A stretch of DNA of 64,000 bases, taken from an uncultured Christensenella sp. GTDB taxonomy: Bacteria > Bacillota > Clostridia > Christensenellales > Borkfalkiaceae. A program made the translations under genes and the position numbers. Under the pieces are notes generated by a model. That model was not told the DNA's origin, did no database searches, and worked only from the letters and a program-made list of their open reading frames with translations. The first letter of the stretch is position 1. The number at the start of each line of letters is the position of its first letter. Below, in pieces: positions 32,932 through 40,669 of this stretch. The DNA lies in the NCBI GenBank assembly GCA_910578565.1, contig CAJTQF010000004.1:1-64000 (forward strand), in the 5' to 3' direction.

Positions 32932-34023
32932 ATGCTTTTAAGAAAAAATATTTTTAAAACCTTAATGGTATTTATTGTAATGCTGCTGTGCATAGTTTCA
33001 TTTTCGCCAATCACGGCATCGGCGGGAACACAGACTCTGTATCTTGGCGGGTTTCCGGCAGGATTTACTCTTAATACCACTACGGTCGAAGTGATAGGTA
33101 TTTGCGAAGTTATGACTTCCGACGGAATGAGATCTCCTGCGCGTGAAAGCGGAATAAGAACGGGCGACATCATTGATAAAATTAACGGAAGAGAAGTTAA
33201 TTGCACAAAAGATGTAAACAATATTATTGCCGAAGAATATAAAAAGTTTGAAGTGACAATTTTAAGGGGGCGCGAAGCGATAACCGTCGATGTTGTGCCC
33301 GCTATTGACCTAACTACAAAAGCAAAAAGGCTTGGCGTGCTAGTTAAAGACAGTATAAACGGAATAGGTACGGTAACCTATATCGATAAAACCAATAATA
33401 AGTTTGCTTCACTTGGACATCCTGTAACCGACCCCAACGGATCGCTTGTAGAAATTAATGGCGGTACGGTATTCGGATGCTTTATTTACGACGTAAAGAA
33501 AGGCGTCAAAGGGACGCCCGGAGAACTTCGCGGCGCATTTGAAAGCTCGACCGTGCTTGGTAAAGCTGCAGTAAATTGTGCATGCGGTATTTATGGAGAT
33601 CTGGCAAAGAACTATGATGTATCAAAACTTATTAAAGTTGAAAAAGGCAGTCTTGATAGCGTTAAAATAGGCAAAGCATGTATTTATTCAACTCTCGAAG
33701 GTTTTGAAGCAAAGAAGTATGATATTTCTATTGTTAAAGTAGACAAGCACAATAAAGATAATAGGAATTTCGTAATTAAAATTGATGATGAAAGACTGGT
33801 TGACAAGTCCGGTGGGATTGTGCAGGGAATGAGCGGTAGTCCCATTGTCCAAAACGGCAAAATTATCGGGGCTGTGACACACGTGTTTGTTATAATATGG
33901 ATACCGACGATGGTAATTAAGGGACTTATATCACAAAAATACTTAGAAAAGGAGAACAATTTCATTATAAATTCATTCGTCGGGGGGAAACTCGCCGAAG
34001 CGGGTTTTTCTTTTTTAAATTAA
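32932..34023 (+). CDS. spoIVB: SpoIVB serine peptidase
   Basis: A 363-residue forespore protease that triggers pro-sigma-K processing. A signal-anchor (about 8-28) precedes a PDZ domain (GMRSPARESGIRTGDIIDK; about 60-120) and the SA/trypsin-like domain with SLGHPV (active-site His) and GIVQGMSGSPIVQNG (catalytic Ser region near residue 303). Start uncertain: ATG 32932 begins a normal signal anchor but lacks a ribosome site; GTG 32872 adds a second hydrophobic stretch. In Clostridia spo0A normally follows; here mobile-element genes do. Confidence 0.93.
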   Translation: MLLRKNIFKTLMVFIVMLLCIVSFSPITASAGTQTLYLGGFPAGFTLNTTTVEVIGICEVMTSDGMRSPARESGIRTGDIIDKINGREVNCTKDVNNIIAEEYKKFEVTILRGREAITVDVVPAIDLTTKAKRLGVLVKDSINGIGTVTYIDKTNNKFASLGHPVTDPNGSLVEINGGTVFGCFIYDVKKGVKGTPGELRGAFESSTVLGKAAVNCACGIYGDLAKNYDVSKLIKVEKGSLDSVKIGKACIYSTLEGFEAKKYDISIVKVDKHNKDNRNFVIKIDDERLVDKSGGIVQGMSGSPIVQNGKIIGAVTHVFVIIWIPTMVIKGLISQKYLEKENNFIINSFVGGKLAEAGFSFLN

Positions 34024-34140
34024 ATGTAGTTATTGAGATATTGAAATTAGTTAAAATACGACAGAATAGTTCAAAGAGAAGGGAAAGGATTAGCTTTACT
34101 TTATTGCAATAAATAAGTAAAATTAAATATGGAGAAAAAA

Positions 34141-34473
34141 ATGAAAAAGAAACAAATTGCTGTTTATATAAGAATTCCTAAGAAAGATAATTTTCAAATT
34201 ATCTGCGACGAGTATCGTAATAAATTTGCAGAAAGAAAAGATTGTTGTCTTGTAGAGATTTATTATGATATTGGTATGTCTGGTTTTAATAATGAAAGAT
34301 CTGGATATTTAAAAATGTTAAAAGCTGCTAGTAATAAAGAATTTGATGTTATCGTTACTAAGCATCCGGGAAAAATCAGCCGTAGAACTAGAGAAATGCA
34401 AAAGATAATTGAAGAACTACATAAAATTGGTGTAGCCATTTATTTTGAAGAGAGCGATATTAATACTTTGTAA
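34141..34473 (+). pseudogene. Serine-recombinase N-terminal fragment without catalytic serine
   Basis: A 110-residue ORF with GGAG six bases before ATG 34141. It aligns by eye with the resolvase domain of large serine recombinases: IAVYIRIPKKD at the start, YYDIGMSGFNNERSGYLKML in the middle, FDVIVTKHPGKISRRTREM and VAIYFEESDINTL at the end. The catalytic serine of the Y-x-R-x-S motif is Pro13, and the recombinase and zinc-ribbon domains are missing because the ORF ends at TAA. It is therefore unlikely to recombine DNA. It may be a relic of the element's integrase or a small DNA-binding derivative; the ribosome site is still good. Confidence 0.65.
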
Positions 34474-34644
34474 ATTAGTAAAGCTTTAGAAATTGTTAAA
34501 TCTTATTTGAATTGATGTATTTATAAATGATTTGAATAGACAAAAATTTTGAGCTTTCATATTATTAGTTATTTAAAAGGTTAAAATTTATATAAAGCAA
34601 CCACAATAATGTGATTGCTTTATTTTTACTTAAAAATAAATACG

Positions 34645-34673
34645 TTGACTTTAGATGAAAAATTTGATACAAT
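34645..34673 (+). promoter_or_regulatory. Sigma-A promoter of a small RNA
   Basis: TTGACT (34645-34650), 17-base spacer, TACAAT (34668-34673). Predicted start about 34680, the first base of a 10-bp closing stem. Confidence 0.82.
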
Positions 34674-34679
34674 ATAAAA

Positions 34680-34847
34680 GCTAGATCATTTTTAATATCA
34701 CTTCGTGTGAGTATAGTTATGGTGGAACTATACTTTGTAGTCGCATACAAATCTCATACGAGGTTAGAAATGGTCTAGCAACTTTAGCGATGAATGGTAT
34801 ATTCTACAATGCCGTTTCTCGCAAGAGGAGCGGCATCTTATTTATTG
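34680..34847 (+). ncRNA. Multi-branched small RNA of the mobile element
   Basis: About 168 bases from a clear promoter to a clear terminator with no ORF. GCTAGATCAT (34680-34689) pairs with ATGGTCTAGC (34770-34779, one wobble) and encloses four hairpins: CAC/GTG (34699-34707), a perfect 9-bp AGTATAGTT/AACTATACT (34710-34734), TTGTA/TACAA (34735-34750) and CTC/GAG (34753-34762). The terminator is an 11-bp stem (34810-34820 with 34825-34835) with a GCAA loop, then TCTTATTTATT. It lies between the recombinase fragment and the convergent XRE gene. I do not recognise a known family. Confidence 0.7.
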
Positions 34848-35323
34848 ATCATTGTTCTATCATCAGTTCTACCAAGCAGATAGTCGATAGGTACTTTAAA
34901 ATAATCAGCCAAAGCATTAAGATATTCAAGTGATGGCAAACAACCGGTTCGTTTCCATTCATAAATCGAGTTGTATGCAAAAGGCATTTTGTTTGAAATA
35001 GTCGAGTATTTCTCGCCACGTTCAATGGTTAATTCTTCTAACCTAATATGAAAGCTAGTGGGGTGTTCTGATTTATAAAATTCATTGTTGTCTGTTTCGC
35101 CTAATAAATAAGATAACGAAACATTAACTTTATCGGCAATTTTTATAAGAGATTTTAAACTTGGAATAATTCCATATTTTGTAGCTCTTATAATTACTGC
35201 TGGACTGACATCAACGAATTTTGGAAAATCTTTTTTGTCAAATTCTTGTTCATCGATAATTTGTTTGATTCTATATTGAAATTTTTCTGAAACATTATTA
35301 CTGTTTTCTGGGTTCTTTGCCAT
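34838..35323 (-). CDS. Double-XRE helix-turn-helix repressor
   Basis: A 161-residue protein with two Cro/C1-type HTH domains. The first is at about 12-75 (FDKKDFPKFVDVSPAVI ... LIKIADKVNVSLSYLLGETD, in parts) and the second at about 92-155 (ISNKMPFAYNSIYEWKRTG, YLNALADYFKVPIDYLLGRTD). Two HTH units in one chain suit binding to spaced operator halves. It is transcribed away from the SLOG-like gene; the divergent region holds two inverted repeats (35351-35378 and 35409-35436). It is probably the maintenance repressor of the element. Its end converges on the small-RNA terminator. Confidence 0.85.
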   Translation of the reverse strand: MAKNPENSNNVSEKFQYRIKQIIDEQEFDKKDFPKFVDVSPAVIIRATKYGIIPSLKSLIKIADKVNVSLSYLLGETDNNEFYKSEHPTSFHIRLEELTIERGEKYSTISNKMPFAYNSIYEWKRTGCLPSLEYLNALADYFKVPIDYLLGRTDDRTMINK

Positions 35324-35350
35324 AAGCTTGCCTAAAACTATTTTATAAAT

Positions 35351-35378
35351 TTAGTCAAAATACTACTCTATTGACTAA
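35351..35378. promoter_or_regulatory. Operator copy 1
   Basis: TTAGTCAA (35351-35358), 12 bases, TTGACTAA (35371-35378): a perfect 8-bp inverted repeat in the divergent region beside the XRE gene. Confidence 0.7.
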
Positions 35379-35408
35379 AATTTATGATAAAGTAATTGTG
35401 TTTCCTAT

Positions 35409-35436
35409 TTAGTCAATATTATTCATTATTGACTAT
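35409..35436. promoter_or_regulatory. Operator copy 2
   Basis: TTAGTCAA (35409-35416), 12 bases, TTGACTAT (35429-35436). Same half-sites and same 12-base spacing as copy 1, 58 bases away, and overlapping the probable TATAAA promoter element (35434-35439) of the SLOG-like gene. Confidence 0.7.
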
Positions 35437-35449
35437 AAAATGATTGTTT

Positions 35450-35911
35450 ATGAAATCTTGCGCATTTTTTGGACATAGAAATATGATAGTGGAACAGTAT
35501 AGAGAAAAGCTGTTAGATATCATTATAGACCTAATAGAGAATAAGAATGTTATTCAATTCTATTCTGGCTTTCGCGGTGATTTTGATTTTTATTGCAGCT
35601 CATTGATGTATGAATTGAAAGCCAAATATCCGCAGATTAAGAACACATTGGTACTTTCATATATCCCTGAATCATTGAATGAAGACAGCGTATTTACTTT
35701 GCCAAAATATTTTGATGATAGTATTTATTTGTTAGAAAGAAGTGTTCCAAAGCGACTTGCTATAATTGAAACTAACAAATGTTTGGTTAACAAAGTTGAT
35801 TATATTGTAGCTGGAGTTGTGGCTCATTTTGGTGGTGCATATATGGCATGTGAATATGCATACAAACAGAAAAAGCCAATCATAAGTGTGATTGATGGTT
35901 GGTCAATTTAA
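35450..35911 (+). CDS. SLOG-family (DUF1273/YpsA-like) protein
   Basis: A 153-residue Rossmann-like protein. KSCAFFGHRNM at the N-terminus is the SLOG-type nucleotide-binding start, followed by VIQFYSGFRGDFDFYCSSLMYELK and near the end VDYIVAGVVAHFGGAYMACEYA, as in DPRA/YpsA-like families. Such proteins are thought to bind nucleotide ligands and some act as sensors in mobile elements and defence systems. ATG 35450 is chosen over TTG 35444; there is no ribosome site and a TATAAA lies 10-15 bases upstream, so the mRNA may be leaderless. It is controlled by the operators at 35351-35436 (inference). Confidence 0.72.
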   Translation: MKSCAFFGHRNMIVEQYREKLLDIIIDLIENKNVIQFYSGFRGDFDFYCSSLMYELKAKYPQIKNTLVLSYIPESLNEDSVFTLPKYFDDSIYLLERSVPKRLAIIETNKCLVNKVDYIVAGVVAHFGGAYMACEYAYKQKKPIISVIDGWSI

Positions 35912-35942
35912 ATAGCTAAAATTAAAATATTAGAGGCGATAA

Positions 35943-36755
35943 ATGAAAGTTTTAACAAAAGAACTAAGAAATGATTTTGATTTTCAGGAAATATATTGTG
36001 CGATTAACTCAATAGAAAAAAAGACAATGCCTGTTGTGTTTTTAAATGGAGATGAGGGGGTTGCAAAGGCGGATATTAAAACGGTAAAAACGCAGTTCAA
36101 TATATCGGATAAAGAGAATAAATTGAACTTTATGGTAATGCCGGCTACGTTTACTTTTTATTCAGACTATAGTGAAACTGAATTAGAAAGCGAAATGCAT
36201 TCGCCTGAAAATGATTTCTTATCACAATATATAAATCGTTTAAGGCTAATTACATATTTGCCTGAAGAAATTTTAATGCAAGTAAAAGATAAGCGATTAC
36301 TTGCTATGGGATATGCAACTCAAAAAGTCAAAAAGGCTATCTTAAGATATACAAATGCTAGAATAAAAGCAGCAACAAAAAAATTAGAAAGAAGCCAAAT
36401 AGATTCAATAAAAACTTCGAGAGAATTAACAATTTATAATCAGTTTAAGAAACACAGTTATATTTATTCAATTGAAGAATTGTTTGATGATGCATATATT
36501 ACGAGTATAGTTAAAAAAGGAAAAGATCTTTATATTGAATTGGATGGAGAGATTATTTTCGTTTTGTCTGATGTTGAAACATTGGAAGAAGAGATTGCGC
36601 CTCAAAATACAGAAGTTTCATTTTTTGAGTTGCATAAAGTTGAACAAGGATATGAGTTGCACCTTTTACTCAAGATAAGAGATGAAAATTTAGTTGAAAG
36701 TTTTTATTATTTAACCTATAAGTTTAAAGATATGTGGTTTGATTGTATTACGTAA
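35943..36755 (+). CDS. Hypothetical protein (270 aa)
   Basis: Not firmly recognised. A soluble protein with a helical middle (VKDKRLLAMGYATQKVKKAI; Lys-rich 130-150) and a beta-rich C-terminal third with DLYIELDGEIIFVLSD and a YYLTYKFKDMWFDC ending. The start MKVLTKELRNDFDF and overall plan loosely resemble DUF4085-type proteins. It lies 31 bases after the SLOG gene with GAGGCG upstream, so is probably co-transcribed. Codons are more A/T-ending than in the core genes, in keeping with foreign origin. Confidence 0.6.
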   Translation: MKVLTKELRNDFDFQEIYCAINSIEKKTMPVVFLNGDEGVAKADIKTVKTQFNISDKENKLNFMVMPATFTFYSDYSETELESEMHSPENDFLSQYINRLRLITYLPEEILMQVKDKRLLAMGYATQKVKKAILRYTNARIKAATKKLERSQIDSIKTSRELTIYNQFKKHSYIYSIEELFDDAYITSIVKKGKDLYIELDGEIIFVLSDVETLEEEIAPQNTEVSFFELHKVEQGYELHLLLKIRDENLVESFYYLTYKFKDMWFDCIT

Positions 36756-36865
36756 AATAAAAAATAGCAGTTATCTAAGTTGCAGCGTAGCATTGCTATT
36801 AGCGCAATAATTTATTTAGTTAGTTGGTTTATATTACGAAAATTAGTAGGTAATAAGTATATATT

Positions 36866-37333
36866 ATGTTAAAAATAAAAAATGGTAAATTATATGGCTC
36901 AAATTATTCTTTTGCTTTACCAGAAGGCTTTTATTTAAATGTTAGTTCAGCTGTTAAGTTTGGTAGTAAAAGATTGGAATTGGCATCTATTGACGGGCTG
37001 ATAATTATGATTTATTTTCACAATCATGGTTGTTGTGCGAAAAAAGAAACGCAAGAAATTATTGAGGCCAACAGCAATTTGATCAAGATGGATGATTTCA
37101 TTCCGGTTAAACGAGGTGCCTGTGAGGGAGTTGGGCTCTATTACAGAGATGAGGTTGCCAAAGTCGAGCATTATGAAGAAATGTATGACTTTAAAAAGAA
37201 TAGATATGGAGAAACACAGATTGACATAGATATAAGTTTGTCTATATCCAAATATGGAAATATACAATCCATACGAGAAGCAATAGAATTGCCAACAATT
37301 AAGGCATTTTTAGAAAGTATAGAATATTTTTAA
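36866..37333 (+). CDS. Hypothetical protein (155 aa)
   Basis: Not recognised. A small soluble alpha/beta protein: beta-rich start (LKIKNGKLYGSNYSFALP), hydrophobic LELASIDGLIIMIYFH, then KRGACEGVGLYYRDEVAKVE and a helical C-terminus. The pattern of an N-terminal beta layer and FDIDI-like strands could suit an immunity-type protein, but nothing decides it. No strong ribosome site (AGTAGGTAAT lies 10-20 bases upstream). It shares the A/T-rich composition of its neighbours at the left end of the element. Confidence 0.55.
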   Translation: MLKIKNGKLYGSNYSFALPEGFYLNVSSAVKFGSKRLELASIDGLIIMIYFHNHGCCAKKETQEIIEANSNLIKMDDFIPVKRGACEGVGLYYRDEVAKVEHYEEMYDFKKNRYGETQIDIDISLSISKYGNIQSIREAIELPTIKAFLESIEYF

Positions 37334-37499
37334 ATTATAAAATTAGAGGTGTGGTGATTTTATAACATAAAACTTATTGTACACTGTAATAAATTTATTA
37401 TAAGTGTGTTAAACAATTTCCAAAATATTAATTTATATGGTAAAAAAACAAGACGATAAAATGGCACATATTTGGCAATAAGTTGGCAGAAAAAAGCGG

Positions 37500-37528
37500 A
37501 TGACTTGCAAATGACAATGTGTTATTAT
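37500..37528 (+). promoter_or_regulatory. Candidate promoter of the conjugation operon
   Basis: ATGACT (37500-37505), 17-base spacer, TATTAT (37523-37528). Transcription would start near 37535, giving a leader of about 90 bases with a terminator inside it. Confidence 0.5.
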
Positions 37529-37555
37529 GTTAGCGTCGAATAGTGAAGGCAGTTC

Positions 37556-37594
37556 AAAAAGCCGTTTGGACAAAATAGTTCAGACGGCTTTTTT
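37556..37594 (+). terminator. Leader terminator/attenuator before the conjugation genes
   Basis: AAAAAGCCGTTTGGAC (37556-37571) pairs over 16 positions, two of them wobble, with GTTCAGACGGCTTTTT (37578-37593), with a T-run. It lies between a candidate promoter and the pilin gene, so most transcripts would stop here unless antitermination occurs. Confidence 0.8.
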
Positions 37595-37625
37595 GTTGCA
37601 AAAATTAAATAAGGAGGTAGTGCCT

Positions 37626-37991
37626 ATGTTGAAACAGGAGAGAGGACGCAAAAGTATGTTGACGGTTTACTGGACGATTATTGCATTTGTGTCAGCAATG
37701 ATTGTTGTTATGCAACCGGTATTTGCTGCGGAATCTGAAACGATTTGGGACAGGTTTAGTGCAATAATGCGTGACTTTTACGGACAGATTGTGGCAATCA
37801 GTACAATCGTGGCAGTAACGATGGCGGCAGTTGCACTAATTGTACGACTTGTATCGCGCAACCAAAAAGCAGTAGATGAAGCAACAGCGTGGCTTAAACG
37901 CATTGTAATCACGTGGATAATTCTTAATTCGCTTGGTTTCATTGTTGCATACATTCAGCCGTTAATTATTGGCGGCAATTATGGTGGCTAA
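37626..37991 (+). CDS. VirB2-like conjugative pilin
   Basis: A 121-residue membrane protein. A basic start and signal-like segment (LTVYWTIIAFVSAMIVVM) end in QPVFAAES, a likely signal peptidase site. Two more hydrophobic segments follow (IVAISTIVAVTMAAVALIV and IVITWIILNSLGFIVAYIQ) with a Gly-rich end. This is the TrbC/VirB2 layout, and it stands first in the transfer operon. AAGGAGG (37611-37617) precedes ATG 37626. The stop overlaps the next start (TAATG). Confidence 0.75.
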   Translation: MLKQERGRKSMLTVYWTIIAFVSAMIVVMQPVFAAESETIWDRFSAIMRDFYGQIVAISTIVAVTMAAVALIVRLVSRNQKAVDEATAWLKRIVITWIILNSLGFIVAYIQPLIIGGNYGG

Positions 37992-38560
37992 TGGAAGACA
38001 TTTTTACAACTCAGAAAAAGTATCAAATAATTTATGCGGATCCACCTTGGGCATACAATAAAAGAAATAATCTTGCGACGAAATTCGGCGGAGGTGCAAA
38101 TGGACATTATGATGTTATGAAGATTCAAGACATTCAAAATTTACCTATAAGCCGAATTTCAGATGAAAATTGTGCGCTTTTTATGTGGACTACATTCCCT
38201 AAGTTGTTAGAGCAAGTTGATGTATTTAAGTTTTGGGGTTTCCACTATGTCACATTAGGTTTTAGCTGGATAAAGATTTATAAGAAAAGTGCAAAACCAT
38301 GTTTTGGTATATGATATTATACCAAAAGCAATTGTGAAGTCTGTTTATTAGGAATTAAAGGTAAAATGAAACCAATTTCTAATGCAGTATCAAGTTGTGT
38401 TATTTCGGAGCGTAGAGAACATAGTAGGAAGCCAGACGAAGTGCGAGACCGTATTGTGCAGCTGCTTGGCAATTTGCCACGAATTGAATTGTTCGCAAGA
38501 CAGAAGACGCAAGGATGGGATTGTTGGGGTAACGACAAAAATTTATTAGGAGGTGATTAA
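37991..38560 (+). pseudogene. MT-A70 adenine methyltransferase broken by one in-frame TGA
   Basis: Two pieces in the same frame make one MT-A70 family N6-adenine methyltransferase of about 189 residues. The first has the catalytic DPPW motif (YQIIYADPPWAYNKRN) and FMWTTFPKLLEQV; the second has the usual ending REHSRKPDEVRDRIVQLLG, RIELFARQKTQGWDCWG. A TGA at 38312-38314 splits them; reading through it gives ...CFGI-x-YYTKSNCEVCLLG, where glycine (GGA to TGA, one base) is expected. TGA is a true stop elsewhere in the window, so recoding is unlikely. It begins within the pilin stop and ends four bases before the VirB6-like gene. Confidence 0.85.
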
Positions 38561-38563
38561 AAT

Positions 38564-40654
38564 ATGTTAGACTGGATATTTGATGGAATAGTCGGTTGGG
38601 TAAGTAGTGTCGTGACAAAACTTATGGACGCTGTTTCAGGTTTGTTTCTCGGAGCACTTGGCACGGATATGACCGCTATGGAAGAATATTTTCCGTTTGT
38701 ATCTAAAGCGTTCACGATAATTCAGTTTACCGCGTGGACGCTTTTATTCTTGATAACAATCTGGAAAATGTTCCGAGCATTTGGCGGTCCTATAACGGAA
38801 GCAGAAAATCCGCTTACGCTTTTGATGCGTGCAGTTGTTTTTGCTTTGCTTATTGGTTTTGCAAAACCGGTGTTCTTATATGTATTAAAGATAGCGCGTG
38901 CGCCTTATACTGCGTTAATGGATGTAACGATGGGAGCGGAAGACTTTACTTTTGCGGGGATAGAATCGGTATTACGAAGCGGTCTTATTTCGGTCGCAGC
39001 TGGCACATCGATAGTCGGTTCATTGCTTGTAATAATTCTCATGATTGCATTAGGATGGAATTACTTCAAACTCTTGCTCGAGGTCGTTGAGCGGTATGTT
39101 GTTGTCGGTGTTCTTTGCTATACATCGCCTTTGGCTTATGCGTTGGGCGCATCTAAGGATACGAGTCAAGTCTTCAGGTCGTGGTGCCGAATGGTAGGTT
39201 CACAGTTATTGTTGCTTGTAATGAACGTTTGGTTCTTGCGAGCTTTTAACAGTTCAGTTGGACAATACTTGGGTTCCGGTGGAGCATTATCAAACGGACA
39301 CGGCAGTGTGTTCTTATGGCTGTTTTGTGCATTAGCGTTTTTAAAGGTTGCTCAACGTTTTGACTCATATCTGGCATCGATCGGATTAAATGTTGCCCAG
39401 ACTGGTGCAGGACTCGGTATGGAAATGCTGGTTGCATCCCGTGTAATTATGGGCGGCTTGGGCGGTTTCCGCAGTGCAGGTAGTGTATTCCGAGGCGGTG
39501 GTGGCGGTCCAATAGGTGCAACTGGCGGAATTGCAGGTTTTGCAGGTAAGTTTACGGATAGATTTAAAGGTAACTCATACATTCGTGATGCTGTCGTACA
39601 AGGTGGAGTTAGAATGGGTGCAGGCGGACCGCTTGGGTTTATCGGAAGAGCATTCGGAGGTCTTGCCGCCAAAAACGGTGCAACACTCAATGGTGATTCT
39701 ATTTCATCGGTAGCAAACAGAGCGCCAAATCAGTCTGGAGGAATCGCAGGAAATATCGCAGACCGAAGTTTGGGGAATTATCTTCCAAACTTAAAGGGTA
39801 AATCTTTAAGTGGTACGCAGATTACCGGCGGAAAAATAGCAACAACAGCAACAGGAGCCGACGGAAGAACGTCGTCAATAAGTTTATACAATGCAAGTCA
39901 GTTTGAAAAACCAAACTCGCCGCACTCGGTTTTAACGGCATCAGACGGAAGCCAATGGTACCAAATGGCGAGCGGTAACGGTGCAAGTGATTTCTTTGGA
40001 ACTCCTAATTTTACAGGGGCGACAAGTGAAGCTGCGCAGGTATCCGCAATGTTTCCAAGCGCAGAAGAAGGAACGAGTCTTCGAACTGTCGGGGATGGAG
40101 TTCTGGAAGCAAGTGGTGCTTCTGGCAACTCGTTATGGTACAGTGGTGCATATTTTGATGAACCGGAAGCGCCGCATACTGTAATGCAAGACTCGGACGG
40201 GGTTGACTGGTATGCGATGACTCCGAATGCAGAATCACCTGCATTTGAGGTTGGAGAGGCTGCCGGAGAATACAATTGTGCACAATTTAAGCAATTTATG
40301 CCGGGATATGAACAAGACATATCTACGGTTAATTTTTCTAGCAGTCAAGACGGTCATTTTGAAGTTCGACATGATGACGGCTCAGGAACGGCATTCTATG
40401 ATGCAACACGTTACGAAACGCCCCGCGGCGATTACCGTACATATGAAGATGCTAGTGGTAGTCAGTGGTACGCAATTCAAGGAGAGCCTGCAGTAGAGCG
40501 CAGACCTGTGTATGAAGATGGAAAGCCTGTTTATGATGGTGAAAATGTAAGAACAGTGCAGACTGAAACAGTTCGTTACCGTTTAACACCTAATAAATTT
40601 GGCGAACCGCATAGCAGAAGTAACAGAGAAAACTATGTCCCAAAACGCAAGTAG
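38564..40654 (+). CDS. VirB6/TrbL-like conjugation channel protein with C-terminal repeats
   Basis: A 696-residue polytopic protein. Residues 1-290 hold about six membrane segments (e.g. FTIIQFTAWTLLFLITIW, SIVGSLLVIILMIALGW, YVVVGVLCYTSPLAYALG), the VirB6-like core. A Gly-rich linker (300-345) leads to a long hydrophilic tail with three repeats of about 80 residues, each with an aromatic start, a proline and a DG/SG-x-x-WY-A/Q-M/I core: ASDGSQWYQM, DSDGVDWYAM, DASGSQWYAI. Strong AGGAGGTGA ribosome site. Surrounded by VirB2-, VirB3- and VirB4-like genes. The tail may face the recipient or the cytoplasm; the sequence does not say. Confidence 0.82.
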   Translation: MLDWIFDGIVGWVSSVVTKLMDAVSGLFLGALGTDMTAMEEYFPFVSKAFTIIQFTAWTLLFLITIWKMFRAFGGPITEAENPLTLLMRAVVFALLIGFAKPVFLYVLKIARAPYTALMDVTMGAEDFTFAGIESVLRSGLISVAAGTSIVGSLLVIILMIALGWNYFKLLLEVVERYVVVGVLCYTSPLAYALGASKDTSQVFRSWCRMVGSQLLLLVMNVWFLRAFNSSVGQYLGSGGALSNGHGSVFLWLFCALAFLKVAQRFDSYLASIGLNVAQTGAGLGMEMLVASRVIMGGLGGFRSAGSVFRGGGGGPIGATGGIAGFAGKFTDRFKGNSYIRDAVVQGGVRMGAGGPLGFIGRAFGGLAAKNGATLNGDSISSVANRAPNQSGGIAGNIADRSLGNYLPNLKGKSLSGTQITGGKIATTATGADGRTSSISLYNASQFEKPNSPHSVLTASDGSQWYQMASGNGASDFFGTPNFTGATSEAAQVSAMFPSAEEGTSLRTVGDGVLEASGASGNSLWYSGAYFDEPEAPHTVMQDSDGVDWYAMTPNAESPAFEVGEAAGEYNCAQFKQFMPGYEQDISTVNFSSSQDGHFEVRHDDGSGTAFYDATRYETPRGDYRTYEDASGSQWYAIQGEPAVERRPVYEDGKPVYDGENVRTVQTETVRYRLTPNKFGEPHSRSNRENYVPKRK

Positions 40655-40669
40655 AAGGAGGTGTGAGCA

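Noticed and set aside
34680..34847. Riboswitch for the SLOG-like gene
   Set aside because: The RNA ends in its own terminator 600 bases before that gene, with a convergent gene in between.
38312..38314. TGA read as glycine (recoded genetic code)
   Set aside because: The position suits glycine, but TGA ends many intact genes in the window (for example the TetR gene at 804), so a nonsense mutation is far simpler.
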